Of a stretch of DNA of 64,000 nt, positions 44,390-56,303 are shown one piece after another. The DNA comes from Perognathus longimembris pacificus. Taxonomy: Eukaryota > Chordata > Mammalia > Rodentia > Heteromyidae. The notes beneath the pieces were generated by a model. That model did no database searches. It was not told the DNA's origin and saw only the letters and a list, made by a program, of their open reading frames with translations. Every line of letters starts with the position of its first letter. Within the stretch, counting starts at the first letter, position 1. Location of the stretch: contig NC_063169.1 of NCBI RefSeq assembly GCF_023159225.1, positions 61,963,934 through 62,027,933 of the forward strand, given 5' to 3'. The translations under genes and the position numbers were made by a program.

Positions 44390-46125
44390 ACCGAAAAAGA
44401 AATGAAGAAAACCACAGCTCGTGCCTCAAGACTTAACAAAGCAGCAGCGAGGATTCTGCTACCCCAGCAGAGTGTTGTATAGACATGCCCGTGAGAGTCG
44501 TGTCCAGAACACTCTCATTTTTTTTTCTTGATTTGTTTTGGTTTCATTTTTTTTTTTTAACCTAAGAAGTCTTCTTTTGCCCCTCTCCTTCTCAAACAGG
44601 GGTAAGCCATTGAACTTGGGTCTGTCATCTGGTGGTGGTTTCTGCTGTGTTTTGGAGAGACTTTTGTTTATTTGGCACGCTCTTTACAGGCCTGTCAGGC
44701 TCTGGGGATTTGTGGCATTTGCAGAACTTACCAGGCAGACAACATAAAATTCTATAATTCATAGAGTGAAATATTTTGGAGCCCCCCCTTCATTTTTACA
44801 AATTGGCCATAAAATAGAAACCACAGACATAACATTCATATAACCCTCGTTGGCAAGAATGAAGAAGCATAAGAGGTGGGGTGCATGAAGACTCTGGGTG
44901 TTTGATTTTCTGTAGGGCACCCACAGACAGTAAGGATCTTGCGATGGGGGAAGGGAACAAAGTTCCCTATTACCAATCGGCAAATACCTCTCAAAGAAAG
45001 CTCACCAAGTATATTTTAGACTTGAGGCTCTTGCCTGATGCATAGCTGATTAAAAAAAAAAATCTCCTATCCTGTAGGGTTTCTGTTTGTGTTTAACTGT
45101 GTCTATGAGACCAAAGGAGGATAGTCTTAGGAGAAGAATACAAAGGCACAACGCCTGTGTGCATCTGATCACATAAAATGATATCTACTGAAATGAACTC
45201 CAGGAGATGGAAAGGAGAGGTGTCTTCTTGGTTGCTGTTTTTGTTTTCTTTTCCTTCTGTCTTGTTGGTTCATTTGTCTGGGACAGTAAAGGAAACACAG
45301 AAATGAGGGGTGGAGGGTGAACAAATATAGCCGTTATTCTCTAGACATTGTGTTGAAAATGAACTCCACAACTTGTGGGTGGGGACGGCAGGGAAAAACT
45401 GGGAGAGAATAAGGGAGGGGTGGCATTGTCCAAAGAGAAATGTACCTTTTACCTGACTTATATTAACTGCAACCCCTTTATAATAACAATTAAAATGCAT
45501 GAAGAAAAAAAAAACAGAAAAGGAAAATTTTTAAAAGCAAGTGCAGCTTTTAGGCCATTCCACAGTCACTGAGTTTCTCATTGAGGGCATTCGTTTGCGC
45601 CAAATAGATTTAGGGTTTCGTACGCATTTCCCTGTAACTGGCTGCTTCCTATTTTCCCCTTTCGTGGTCACAGTGGTTCACTGTCCCCAAAGCAGCTGTG
45701 CCCTGCCACTGCCCAGAATATCTGAGGCGGAGGAGCAGAGGGGGCCACCCTTTCTACCACCTTCGTCTCTCATTAGTGCAATCAATATGCTGAGCTTCCA
45801 TTAGCTTGCTAGGACAAGTCCTTGGGATGGAGGGAGCGGCTAATCAGCTCTTGTCAGCTCCACTTTGGCTTCCGGGGACTTGGGTAATAGCTGACCCATA
45901 CTGGTAGTAATCACTGACTATTGAAAAGTAGAACAGTTCATGAGGTTGGCTACCATGTAAGCCACAGAAAGCAAATAGTATCTCTATCCCAGAAGTCTAC
46001 TCAAAACCTTTTGCATCTTTTGCTTTTATTGTATGTTAAAGAGAACATCATCTTAGGGGTCAGGAGAGCAGAAAGTTGGCCTTCAGTTGTCAAGTGCCAT
46101 GTTTTACTTGGGTGACCTTAAAAGT
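44390..46125. other. Unique intronic sequence
   Basis: No exon or confident repeat in 1.7 kb. T runs lie near 44519 and 44549. Confidence 0.5.
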
Positions 46126-46127
46126 AT

Positions 46128-46211
46128 CAAATGGCCAGGCCCCAGTAGTTCACGCCTGTAATCCTAGCTACTCGTGAGGCTGAGATCTGAGGATCACGAT
46201 TTGAAGCTAGA
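46128..46211 (+). mobile_element. B1-like SINE head, 3'-truncated
   Basis: CACGCCTGTAATCCTAGCTA, CTCGTGAGGCTGAGATCTGA and GGATCACGATTTGAAGC, ending abruptly where an antisense SINE begins. Confidence 0.8.
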
Positions 46212-46500
46212 GGCCTTTCCTTGCTGAGCAAGTTCTCCGTCACTTAAGCCATGCCCCAAGCTCTTTTGTGCTCTAGCTTTCAAATAGATTTTCCTATTTT
46301 TACTGAGGTGATTTCTCTCCACAATCCCCCTACCTATGGCGCTAGCATAACTAGTATTAGAGGGCTCCTCCACCCTTCCCAGTGCATTTGTTGAGATGGA
46401 GGTCTCACTTACCTTTTGGCCTGGGCTGACCCCGAATTGCAATGTTCCCGATCTCTACTGCTCAAGTAGCTAGGATTACAGGTCCCGAGCCTGGCCACAC
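46212..46500 (-). mobile_element. Antisense ID/B1 SINE facing the preceding head
   Basis: Antisense tail-side block CTCCGTCACTTAAGCCATGC, a long middle, then GGCCTGGGCTGACCCCG, TCAAGTAGCTAGGATTACAG and GTCCCGAGCC. With the + copy at 46128 it forms an inverted pair of B1-like heads. Confidence 0.65.
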
Positions 46501-46504
46501 ATGG

Positions 46505-47384
46505 CTAAGCATGAGGCCTGGTTCGCCCTCCCTGAGTCTTGTTCCTAACTGTGAAAACGTGACTGGTTTTTCTCAATGTCTGAGTTGGGCTAGTTGCCAA
46601 TAATTCAAACTGATAACATGATGAGTGAAAGTGCCCTGTTACAATGGCATTCTTTTACGCAGATGATTTCTGCCAGTGTTTGCTTAGAAACCTCAGCTGT
46701 GCTTGAAGATTCTCTTAGTTTTAAATTTCAGCAGAATCATTGTTAGTATTCAGTGTCCCATTAAATTCCCCAGAGCAGTCACAGTCTGATCAGGGTGTGT
46801 TGAGACTTTTTGCATGGAGATGCTGACTCTGAAGAAAGGAAGTATTTATTATAGGGGGAAACCTGAAGGAGAAGGAAGAACAATAGAATATGATCGAGGT
46901 ACAGTATGTATATGCACAGAAATGTCACAATAACCCCCCCATTTAGTATAGTTAATATATATTAATTAATACAAATAGTTTTTTTTTAAGAAAAAGCATG
47001 AAGTAGAAGAATAGTACCAAAATAGCAAAGACTGGTTCCTAAGCAAGTGATATAGGCATTACATTTTACTCCAATGACCATTTCCAAGAAATGCTGCACT
47101 GCATATTTCAGCAAAGTGAGTTAAACCAGAGTTACGAAGGCACAGATTTAATGGCATACCACAGGCAAGTGTTGTGTACATTTACGTATGAATTTTTAGT
47201 CTTTATTATGTTGTTTACCTCTTATAACCTCTTGTTAGGATTTGCTGCATGAGAAAATCCTTTGGTTATCATTTACCACGTATTACTCCAAGCATTCAAG
47301 ATGGAAATAGTATCTTTATTAAGAATGTAAATATTTAATCATAGGTAGTTTTTTTATAATGGCTCCTGTACCTGATCAAAACCA
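46505..47384. other. Unique AT-rich intronic sequence
   Basis: No supported feature. Confidence 0.5.
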
Positions 47385-49087
47385 CTGTCCGGAGCAACTG
47401 GGAAAGAAAAATAAATAAAGGAATGCATATAGGAAGGATGAATGTAGAACTATCTCTATTTACAGATGACATGATGAACCTAAAGACATGAAGATTCTAA
47501 AGAATCTCCCCCCCCCCCTTACATACACACAAATGCTGTTAGGGCTCACAAATGAGTTTAACAAGGTAGCAGAATATAAGACCAATATACAAAAGTCAGT
47601 TGTATTCCTATTAATGAACAACCAACCCAAATATAAAGGAGCAATTTCATTTACAACACCAAAAATAATGACTTCAGCAAAAGGAATATAAAGTATGCAA
47701 AGGCATAAACACTAAATGAGTAGAAAGCATCTTCATGTCCATGGATTGGAAGACTCCCCATTATTGAAGTGGCGGGACTCCCTGACTTGAGCTACGCCTC
47801 AAATACAATTCCTGTCAAAACTTCAGCTGCCACTTGGAGGCAGATGTGATGACAAGTTGATCCTAAAATTCTTTGGGGACTGCAAGAGACTCAGGATGGT
47901 CAATACTATCTTGAACAATAAAGAAGAACAAAGTTGGAGGGGCTCATCCTTCTTAAATTCAAAATCTAACCAAGGTTATTCTAATTTTTTTTTAAAAAAT
48001 GTGTGGGCCCAGCCTAAGGATAAACATAGATCAATGGGATAGAATTAAGAATCAAGAGATAAGTGTTTGCCAGTATGGTGAGTGGATTGTGGACAAGGGT
48101 GCCAAGCCATTAACTGAGGAAAAAAGAATGCTTCTGACAAACAAATGGTACTGGGATAATTAGATTTCCACATGCAAAAGAATGAAGTTAGACTACCATC
48201 TCATATGTGTATGTATATTTTAAAACATAGCAACAAGAAGACAATTCAATTTTATATACACATTTCATCAAAGAAACTGTACAATGACCCCAAACCACAT
48301 GAAGAGATGTTTAACATTATTAGTGATTGGGGAAATCCACACGAAAACCACAGTGACGTGCCATCACACATCCACTAGGATGGGTGGAATAAAGATTTTT
48401 TTTTAAGGCAGTAACAAGTGTTGGCAAGGATGTGGAGAAATTGGAACGCTCACATACTCCTGATGAGAATATAAAATGATGCAGCTGTATTGAAAAGTTT
48501 GGCAGCTCCTCAAAAAAAATTAAACATTGGGTTACCATAGACCCAGCAGTTCCCTAGGTATATACACAAGAGAATCAAAAACATATGTCTGTGCAAACAC
48601 TTGTACACAAGCACACATAGTGGCATTAGTCACAGTGGTCACAAAGCGGAACTCATTGCCACATCCATTATCTGAAGGATGCATAAACAAAACGTGGTGC
48701 GTTCATACAATGCAATGTTACTCGACCAGCTGAAAGCATGAAGCATTGAGTCATCTCCCAACACAGGGAACCTAGAAAATATTCTACTGTGTGAAAGCCA
48801 AACACAAAAGGCCCCATGCGTGCTGGTTTCATCTCTATGGTGGTAGAGAATGCTGTAAGAAAACCCCGAGGCAGGAAGTGGATAAATGGTTTCCAGGGGT
48901 CTGGCGTAGAAAGAGGAAGGAAAATTATTACTAACAGGTACTGAAGTTCTTTTGGTGATGATGAGAATGTTCTGGAATTTAATGGTGGTGACATTTATAT
49001 TGCCTATTGAATATACTAACCCCCACCCTCCTAAATGGTACACTTTACAAAGATGAATTTCATGGCATATGAATTATATGTCAGCCT
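47385..49087 (+). mobile_element. Old L1 (L1M-type), ORF2 part to 3' UTR, 5'-truncated
   Basis: Starts within ORF2 near the reverse-transcriptase active site: a diverged L-F-T-D-D-M-M is readable at 47456-47476. It continues through the region encoding EFNKVAEYKTNIQKS (about 47548-47600), then C-terminal-domain-like nucleotide blocks (GACAAGGGTGCCAAGCCATT, CCACATGCAAAAGAATGAAG). The 3' UTR is typical of old mammalian L1 (GGTACACTTTACAAAGATGA, GCATATGAATTATATGTCAG). Stops and frameshifts are numerous, so it is non-functional. It ends about 570 bp before the UST exon. Confidence 0.9.
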
Positions 49088-49107
49088 TGTGTATGTTTGA
49101 ATGCTGC

Positions 49108-49312
49108 TCCCATGCCTTGAACTCACTTCTCTCTCAGTATTTTTTATCAGGGCTAGCTCTCTCTCTATCCACTCCCCGAGTCCTGGCATGTTGCTGGTTA
49201 ATTGGAGATGGCGGTTTTGTGGATTTTTCTGCCTAGGCTGGCTTCAAACCTCGATCCTGTGAATCTCAGCTGTCTGAGTAGCTAGGAGTATAGGGTTGAG
49301 CCACCCGCACCA
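49108..49312 (-). mobile_element. Antisense B1-like/Geo SINE
   Basis: ATGCCTTGAACTCACTTCTC, GTTAATTGGAGATGGCGGTT, TGCCTAGGCTGGCTTCAAAC and CTGAGTAGCTAGGAGTATAG. The right half is diverged. It lies just 3' of the L1. Confidence 0.78.
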
Positions 49313-49660
49313 GGCTGTATTTCCACTTTTAACCTTACAGTACTTTTCCTTGATAGCTCTCAGTTGTCCTGATAAAATACAACTTGCAAAAAAAAAAAAA
49401 TTATTTCCAGGAAAGCACACATTTATCTAGAGTGTGGCGCTCACAGTCAGCCCGTAGACCACATGCACTGTGGCCAGACCAGGTGTGTGCTGGTGTGAAT
49501 AAGCAGCGCTCTCACCGTGACCTGTGAGGATGCGCACTGCACACGCGACTTCCTGGCTCTGGCTCTCTCTGCAGCTCACTGCCATTCACCCAGCGCTCCC
49601 TGCCCAGGATTGAGGGGCGCATCCCAGACGTCTCACGCTTGCTGTCTTCTCTTCTCATAG
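49313..49660 (+). other. UST: Intron end with splice acceptor
   Basis: Unique sequence ending in the acceptor tract GCTGTCTTCTCTTCTCATAG (49641-49660) that defines the exon start. No other feature is seen. Confidence 0.75.
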
Positions 49661-49816
49661 GTCCTCCCTTTCCCCAGCCAGGTGGTGTACAACCGGGTCG
49701 GCAAGTGTGGCAGTCGCACGGTGGTCTTGCTTCTGAGAATCCTGTCAGAGAAGCACGGATTTAATCTGGTCACATCCGACATTCACAACAAAACCAGACT
49801 CACAAAAAACGAACAA
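49661..49816 (+). CDS. UST: UST exon: PAPS-binding loop segment (52 codons)
   Basis: Coding exon of uronyl 2-O-sulfotransferase. This Golgi type II membrane enzyme moves sulfate from PAPS to the 2-O position of iduronate (and some glucuronate) residues in dermatan/chondroitin sulfate. The exon reads 52 codons in phase 0 from V at 49661 to Q at 49814-49816. Residues 8-20 of the exon (VVYNRVGKCGSRT) form the 5'-phosphosulfate-binding loop. The lysine there matches the PAPS-contacting lysine of the related HS2ST loop. NKT at exon residues 43-45 is an N-glycosylation sequon. The start is set by CATAG at 49656-49660 and the end by donor GTAAGC at 49817. The frame continues into the next exon at 58860. 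The peptide agrees closely with mammalian UST as I remember it. The exon is partial: the 5' coding exon and all exons after 58939 are outside the window. Confidence 0.96.
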
Positions 49817-50834
49817 GTAAGCGGACTTTTCCTGTTGTTCGGTTGTATTTTGTTTCCACTCATTCGTGTAATTATTGGATGCCTTACGGGACCCCATTCA
49901 TCTAACTCCTCCGAGCAAGCACCAGGGTTTCAAATGCTTGTTGTATTTTTGCCGGATAGTAGAAGGGAGTTTAAGGTTTGTGCAGGAACTCCAAAATCTG
50001 GGAAATCTACCTAAATGGATACTTTCATTAGGGCTGATGGACAGTACACATTAGTCAGTCTATTCAACTAAAGTAAGTAACACGTAATCTCAGAACAGTG
50101 AAAGCCCCCGAAGTATATACATCATCTGACACCCTCAGAGGCCAACTGAGAACATTTTCTTCTAGCATTTCTTCCTCGGCGTTTTCTGTCTGCATTATGG
50201 CCAGTGGTCTGCTTGGTTGATGGGAAATCTGGACTTTAGAGCATGCTTTGGGTTGTTCAAAAGTGACGAAACAATTCCCCAACTGGGCGGGATTCATCTC
50301 GCCCAAGTAGAACTGACCCAGACCGGGCACTTGCTAGTATTAGGGGAGTAGTGCCATCTTATGCCAGGACCCTGCAAAGCCTCGTCTGTAAACTGCAGAC
50401 TCCGCGGAGATGCCGGCGAAAGGAAGAAACACTGGGCACAGTATACTCAATGATCATTTTTCAGGGTCAAGTTAGTCAGCCTGGTTTCCAGAAGTTGTTT
50501 CTGTCCTCTTAGAAACTTAGGATGCCCAACCCCCCCACTCCACCCCCTCGTCCCCCACCCCCACCTCCAATGTGGAATAAATGCCACATGTTTTACTGCT
50601 AGGTTGGGTTCACAAGTGTGGAATTTCTACCTGATTCTATTTCATAACGATAGTCCTCACCTTAGATCTCACTTAGGACTTACCTGATCCTATTTTTACC
50701 TTTTTATCCGTGGTAAAAGCGGGACTGCTGTAAGGCGATCACAGCCAGCTGTATTTTCTCTAACACTGGTACGTTTAGTGTCATGCACAAAATAAAGATC
50801 AAAATGCTCACTCTTTTGAAAGTTCTCATAAGAC
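49817..50834. other. Unique intronic sequence after the donor
   Basis: No supported repeat. Exon-frame readthrough stays open to about 50014. A C-rich tract lies at 50530-50570, and AATAAA hexamers occur near 50576 and 50792. Confidence 0.5.
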
Positions 50835-50844
50835 AGGGTCTAAG

Positions 50845-51102
50845 CAGGGCGCTGATGGCTCATTCCTGAAATCCTAGGTATTCAGGAGGCTGAGATCTGA
50901 GGATCATGGTTCGAGGCCATCCTGGGCAGGAAAATAGACTCGTATCTCCAATTAAGCACATACACAAAAAAGAAAGAAAGAAAGAAAAAAAAAGCTGGAA
51001 GTCGAGCTGTGGCTCAAGTAGTAGAGCATTAGCTTTAAGCGCAAAAGTTCAGGAACAGCACCCAGGCCCTAAGTCGAAGCCCCAGGACTGGCACCATAAA
51101 AT
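50845..51102 (+). mobile_element. B1-like/Geo SINE, 10-bp TSD
   Basis: CATTCCTGAAATCCTAGGTA, GGATCATGGTTCGAGGCCAT, a (GAAA)n expansion in the linker, then CTGTGGCTCAAGTAGTAGAG and AAGCCCCAGGACTGGCACC. TSD AGGGTCTAAG at 50835-50844 and 51103-51112. Confidence 0.9.
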
Positions 51103-51631
51103 AGGGTCTAAGTATTACGTTTAAATAGTCATTATTAACACAAGAAATAGGTAAGTGTTGCCAATGAACTAAAGAGATTTTGAGGTGACTCCCTCAAAAT
51201 AGATTCCATTAAAAATTATATTTTATGGCATTTAAACATATCACATTTTTAGTTACGCAACTTCATCGAATAGGGATAGATTCTCTTTGATTCCCTTGCT
51301 TGATTAGTGAGTAAATATGGTTAGGTCCTTTAACTCCCTGAAATTAGAAATTAATAGCCTATGTTCTTGTAACTTTATTACAATGCTTCAATTTGCTTTT
51401 CCTTTGGTTCTAAGTCTTAAGGACTTCCCACTGCATTTAAATATTTCTGTGTGTGGAAAGCTGCTCAGTTCTCAGGTGACATAAAGCACACTTGCTAGAT
51501 TTTAGTTGTCACTGCTGAGGAGGATACAGATAACCCAGAATGTACAAGACAAAGGTCACAAAAGGCTTAGACATGAGGATGTTTGGGAATGTACTACCAC
51601 CTAGAACACAAAATACAGTATATACATATTC
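51103..51631. other. Unique intronic sequence
   Basis: No supported feature. Confidence 0.5.
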
Positions 51632-51847
51632 TAGGTACCAGTGGCTCAGGCCTGGACTATTCATGAGGCTGAGGCCTGGAGGAAGGTTTGAGGCCAGCCC
51701 ACACAGCAAAATCTGTGAGATGCCATCTCTAATTAATCAGCAAAAATTCAGGCAGTAGATGTGGTTCAAGTGGTAGAGTACCATTCCTGACCAAGCAAGC
51801 TGAGCAAGCAGGAAGCTGGGAGTTCAAGTCATAGTACCAGCAAAGCT
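51632..51847 (+). mobile_element. Older B1-like/Geo-type SINE
   Basis: GGTACCAGTGGCTCAGGCCT, GAGGCTGAGGCCTGGAGGAA, CCATCTCTAATTAATCAGC, GTGGTTCAAGTGGTAGAGTA and GGGAGTTCAAGTCATAGTAC. Diverged in the same way as the copy at 42573. Confidence 0.78.
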
Positions 51848-51849
51848 AA

Positions 51850-53552
51850 TTATGCGGTGGGATTTTATACAGGTAAAACTACCTTGTTCTCTATGTTAAA
51901 CATGAGAAAACAGAATACAATTGTAACTCGAATGGAATCATTTCTATGAAAAGTTAATAATTTCCTAACAGTGTATAGAGATTGCTAGGGCCAGAACGGG
52001 TTAAAGACAAAGTCATCTTTCTGCTCTAAAATATAGGTTAGCTCTCATCTGCTTGGAATGGTTGGCTTGTCTGGAAGCCAGGGAATGGACTAGACAATCT
52101 TTTTAGGTTCTTTCCAACCCTGTGATTCTGTGATATATTTTTACTACTTCTAGCATAATCTGTGCATTATGTAGTGGAGACATTTCTGATTCCTGTGGTC
52201 AGTGCGACCTAGAATATGTTTCATTCCTTAATGTAAATCCCTATTAAATCAGAAAGCGAGTTTTCACAACCTAAAGTGAAGGTAGCGATCAGGTAGCAAA
52301 AACAAATACACAATTTTGCAATTAAAGAAGAAAACGTACGGAGAGTGAAAGTGACCTTTCTGGAGCTACCTAATCTGACTCTGGCTTGTGAGGAGAGCAG
52401 CCAGGAAATGGACGGAGAAGCAACCAAGTCTGACATCGTTCAATAACGTTGAGAAGACTGGTCCTACATCCCACACATTCCTTTCACTGAAGTTTCAAAG
52501 TGAATAAAAGAAGCAGAGAAAGAAATATTATTTTAGCTTAATCTATTCAGGAAATAGTTTATAGTATGAATAGCCCCTCTTCTTGCTAATTTATGAAAGA
52601 ATGAAGGGGGAATGACTTAGGCCGCTAGTTAAAATTTTCTAATAGGTCTCACCCTTAAACTTTAAAACTGGGAGAATTGGTTCCCCTGAAAATATTGTTT
52701 ATAAAAAATATATATATATATATATAGCGTTTCTGCCTCTGGTAAAGCCGGACTCTCTTCACCATTGAAACTACTCACAAATAAAAGCTACTCCATTCCA
52801 ATCATACACAAAGGCCAGGGTTAAATTCATATATACATTCCTTTTTGTACACACACACACATGCACACAATTAAATGTTAAAATTCTATTTAGTGAAATA
52901 AGATACAGAAGGGATTATTAAGGGGAAAGGGAACATGGAGACACCAAATGTTAGCATGGCTATAAAAAATCCTGTACATCTGCTCTCCTAGGAATAGAAA
53001 TACCTTTGGTGTTTGCATTTGGACCACCTCCTCCACGGAGGGGCGTGAAGCTGGTGCTGGCCAAGGCTAGACCTCTGCAGCGTATTTGGTACACGTTCAC
53101 AATGACGCCACTTCACAGACACCCTAACCCAGCTTGCTGTGATCCCTTAGAAAGTGGAGATTGTGTGCCATTTGAAAGAAAGGAACCTTGTTTCTAAAAG
53201 ACATAGAATGTGATCATCAAGGACCTACCTACCCATCTGTGGTGGTGGGCCCCTATCCTTCCCGACTGAGCACAGTAGAGATCAAACCATCACCACACAC
53301 CACAGACCTAAGGACCCTTGATTCTTTGATTCATGGTAGAGATGCAAAGATGGTCAGCAGAGGAATATGACGGATTTGGTAAAGAAAATTAGCATTTGTG
53401 CTTCTACCGAGGTTTCTGAGCATTACAAATTGGAAACAGTACCTACAGCACGCTCATTGTCTTACTGTATCGTATCATTTAACTCTTTTGGACCAGAAAA
53501 GAAAATTTGCCAGTAAGTAGGTCTGATTCTGCAGTTTATCAGTGAGTGGACT
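51850..53552. other. Unique intronic sequence
   Basis: A (TA)n stretch lies at about 52701-52726. A weak MIR-like (minus) segment may lie around 53400-53545. Nothing else is recognised. Confidence 0.45.
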
Positions 53553-53640
53553 GAGAGGCTGGGTTGTAACTCAGTGGCAGAGCACTCGCCTAGCAAGGGC
53601 GACACCCTGGGTTCAATCCCCAGTACAAAAAGAAACAGAC
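53553..53640 (+). mobile_element. ID SINE (tRNA-Ala-derived)
   Basis: GGCTGGGTTGTAACTCAGTG, GCAGAGCACTCGCCTAGCAA and CCTGGGTTCAATCCCCAGTA, then an A-rich tail. It is one of the better-preserved single ID units. It cannot fold a complete acceptor stem, so it is not called a tRNA gene. Confidence 0.88.
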
Positions 53641-53819
53641 CAAACCTAAGGCCGCCTAACTAACTCACTATGGAGAAATAATGTGAGGCAGAGTGACTAT
53701 GTATGATAGGAGAACTAGAACCAGGGCTCTGGAGTCCCAAGGCCATCCTCATAGTGTGATGACTGTACAGTAAATCTCCAGCACAGTCTTATGGATTTTT
53801 TTGTTGTTGTTTGAATGGT

Positions 53820-54048
53820 TTGGTTTTTTTCCCCTAGTACTGAGGTTTGAACTGAGGGCCTCCTGTTTGTTCAGCTTACTTGCTCCATTGGCCCTCTATG
53901 GCTTCAGCCACGTCTCCCATCTGGCGTTTTGCTTGCTCTCTTGGAGAAGGATTCTCATGGTCTTTTCTGCTTGGATTGTCTTCCGGCTGTCCTCTTCCAG
54001 ATCTCATCTCCTGGGTAGCTAAGAGGAGGTGTGAGTCACTGTCCCCTA
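53820..54048 (-). mobile_element. Antisense B1-like SINE
   Basis: CTAGTACTGAGGTTTGAACT, GAAGGATTCTCATGGTCTTT, GATCTCATCTCCTGGGTAGC and GAGGTGTGAGTCACTG. Diverged. Confidence 0.68.
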
Positions 54049-54349
54049 GTTCCAGCAAAGCTTTTTAAAAACTAGACTTCTAATGACTCTTCTACTGAAG
54101 GTCCGGGGCTGTCCAGAAAGCTTTTTATTATTTTTTTTTCTTATTGAAAGGCCACAGGGCACTCTATGGGCATCCAGGATTAAGGAACCTGCTCAAAATC
54201 CTCATGTCAGTGTTTCTCTACAGATGTTCCTGCAAACCTTAGTCCCCTTAGACAATGAAAATTGGGAAAGGCCATGGTTCAATAGATTCAGGAAATGTAT
54301 CACTTCTCTTTCCTTAGGAGATTCCTAAGGATCTTTTGGAAAGATTTTG

Positions 54350-54350
54350 A

Positions 54351-54404
<54 letters not shown>
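54350..54404. repeat. (AC)n microsatellite
   Basis: About 27 AC units. Confidence 0.97.
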
Positions 54405-54409
<5 letters not shown>

Positions 54410-54909
54410 CTAGTCTTACCAGCCTGGCCTTAGTCACAGGACTCTTCCTGAGTGTTTGGAAGTCTCCTCTGAACCCCACAGACTTTGTAATTCATTCTTG
54501 GGAAATCTGTACTAGTTTCCTTCCTTCCACGGCCATGCCACAAAAAGCAACTGTTTGACTATACATCTCCCATCCGCGCTAAGTCCACACAGCAGCCCTT
54601 CAGATGATCTAAGCCTCGCACAGTGTTCACGAAGGTGGGAGAGACAGCCACACTGTGCCCAGGGGCTCCAGAGCGTGTCCGCCTCCAGCTCACGAACAGT
54701 ACAGCACGGTATTCCTGTGCAAAGTGTGAAACTCCCTCCACACACACCCTTGCCTACTGCAAGGTCCAAATTTGAACTATGGCTATAAAGAAACAAAACA
54801 GAAAAAAAAATGTTATCACAATAAATCTTGTCGCGTTTGGAAAAGTCCAAAGGCTACAGAGATTCCTCCAAGGCTTTCTAGGTGGTTGAATCAAGAAGGT
54901 TCACTTAGG
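54405..54909. other. Unique intronic sequence
   Basis: Overlapping short frames on both strands, none recognised. Confidence 0.5.
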
Positions 54910-55230
54910 ATTGAGTGTGGTGGCACACACCTGTAAGCCAAGCTGCTTTAGAGATGGACATAGGAGAATCATGGGTTGAGGACAGCCCCAGTGTTACCAC
55001 ATTTTACCTATTTTAAAACAACCCAGGCAGAGTGGTACGCAGCTGCCATCCCAGCTACAAGAGCAGTAGAGGTCGGAGGTCAAGGTCTGAGACTGGCCAG
55101 GCCCAAAGCACAAGACCTCATCTGAAAAACAAACTAGAACAAAAAGGGCCGGAGTTGTGGCTTAACTGGCTGTGCTTTGTGGAGCATGTGTAAGTAAGCA
55201 CTCTGAGTTCAAACTCAGAGTTCCCAAAGG
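54910..55230 (+). mobile_element. B1-like dimer plus ID SINE
   Basis: First B1-like unit GTGTGGTGGCACACACCTGT, second unit GCAGAGTGGTACGCAGCTGC with CAAGACCTCATCTGAAAA, then an ID-like unit (GGGCCGGAGTTGTGGCTTAA). It ends in a 9-bp palindrome, CTCTGAGTTCAAACTCAGAG. It parallels 12100-12470. Confidence 0.72.
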
Positions 55231-56230
55231 AAAGAGGGAGGTTCTGCCATCAGACCTGGAGGTCAACCCAAACGAGGAGCCTACGTGATCTCTGAGCCTT
55301 GTGCTCATCCTGTTCTGCAAACAGGGTCTTCTTGTCTTGGGTTTCTGTACACAGGGACAGAGTCCTCTTCGTGGAAATTTAGAAAGAAAAAAGGTGGTAG
55401 GACAGAGGTAGAAGCAACCAGGCCTGAGAAAAATAGTTTTGTTCTTCTTCCAATTATATATGTCAGATTGATTTTCTCTATAATTCAGACAGACTCTTTG
55501 CCTTGGTCATGCCATTGCTCCCCCTGGTGGGCTTCTTCTGCATTGCAGGCGTGCATTCTGCTTTGTGCAAGGTCCTGAGCTAAAAAGGTAGGGAGAATTC
55601 CTCCACCCTTCTGCTAGAAGGCCTTACCTGCCCCCCCACCCCCCACCCCCCCCCCCCGCCCCCAGGAAGAGGGCAGGTAACGTAAGCCTCCAGCCATCCT
55701 TCCAGCCTTTGAAGTTGAAGGTGCCGCAGTTCTCCTCTGAGTTATGCTCTCCTTGGTGTGTTAATAAGCACACATTCTTTCTTTCTCTTCAGATGCTTTG
55801 CCAAATTATAGGGTATCTAGTTGCTCGTGAGTGACACAAGAATTCACAGCAAAGTGAGGCTGGATACCTTGCTGCTGACAAGCATTTCCTAAAGAAATCA
55901 AGAGCAAAGTCTTTCTCTGTCTTTTCAAGTGAAAAGTTTGCCAGTCTTCCACCCTCATCAATTAAAAAGCAGGCAGTTGGAATCTACTTCCCGCTACCTC
56001 CCGAGAGCATAAGCCTGTTGGATTCTTGCATTTTCCCCCTTTCTTTTTTCAACATTATGTATACTGTGATCTAACTTATTCCTATAGATACATAGTGTCA
56101 CATAACTAACCTTTTAAAAAGCATTTAAAGTTTACATCAGCTTGTTAGAATGCACTTGATTTTTCCCTCACTAGAACTTGTAGAAGGTAGTCGCTCTGGT
56201 ATTTAATACGTGTATTTCTTTATGTATGTG
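55231..56230. other. Unique intronic sequence with C tract
   Basis: A C-rich run interrupted by single A or G lies at 55630-55664. Nothing else is recognised. Confidence 0.5.
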
Positions 56231-56232
56231 TA

Positions 56233-56303
56233 CGGTGCTTTGGCCAGAACCCAGGGCCTCATTTATGCTAGGCAAGCACTCTACTACTGGGGAACCCTTC
56301 AAA
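56233..56303 (-). mobile_element. ID SINE (minus)
   Basis: CCAGAACCCAGGGCCTCATT, TATGCTAGGCAAGCACTCTA and CTACTGGGG are antisense ID blocks. Confidence 0.7.

Larger units (their letters stand above)
1..49660 (+). other. UST: UST intron (3' part), probably intron 1
   Basis: This is intronic sequence upstream of the first recognised UST exon. It ends in a normal acceptor: a pyrimidine-rich tract followed by CATAG at 49656-49660. The downstream exon starts in phase 0 at a residue about a quarter of the way into the protein. The missing 5' coding sequence (cytoplasmic tail, membrane anchor, stem) must therefore lie to the left of the window. That it is intron 1 is inferred from my memory of the human gene layout. 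It is packed with SINEs and older repeats, listed separately. Confidence 0.8.

Noticed and set aside
49682..50014. A separate 110-codon gene starting at 49682
   Set aside because: The first part is the UST exon and the rest is readthrough past the GTAAGC donor. A hydrophobic stretch after the donor and AATAAA hexamers near 50576 and 50792 raised the idea of an intronic polyadenylation isoform, but nothing else supports it.
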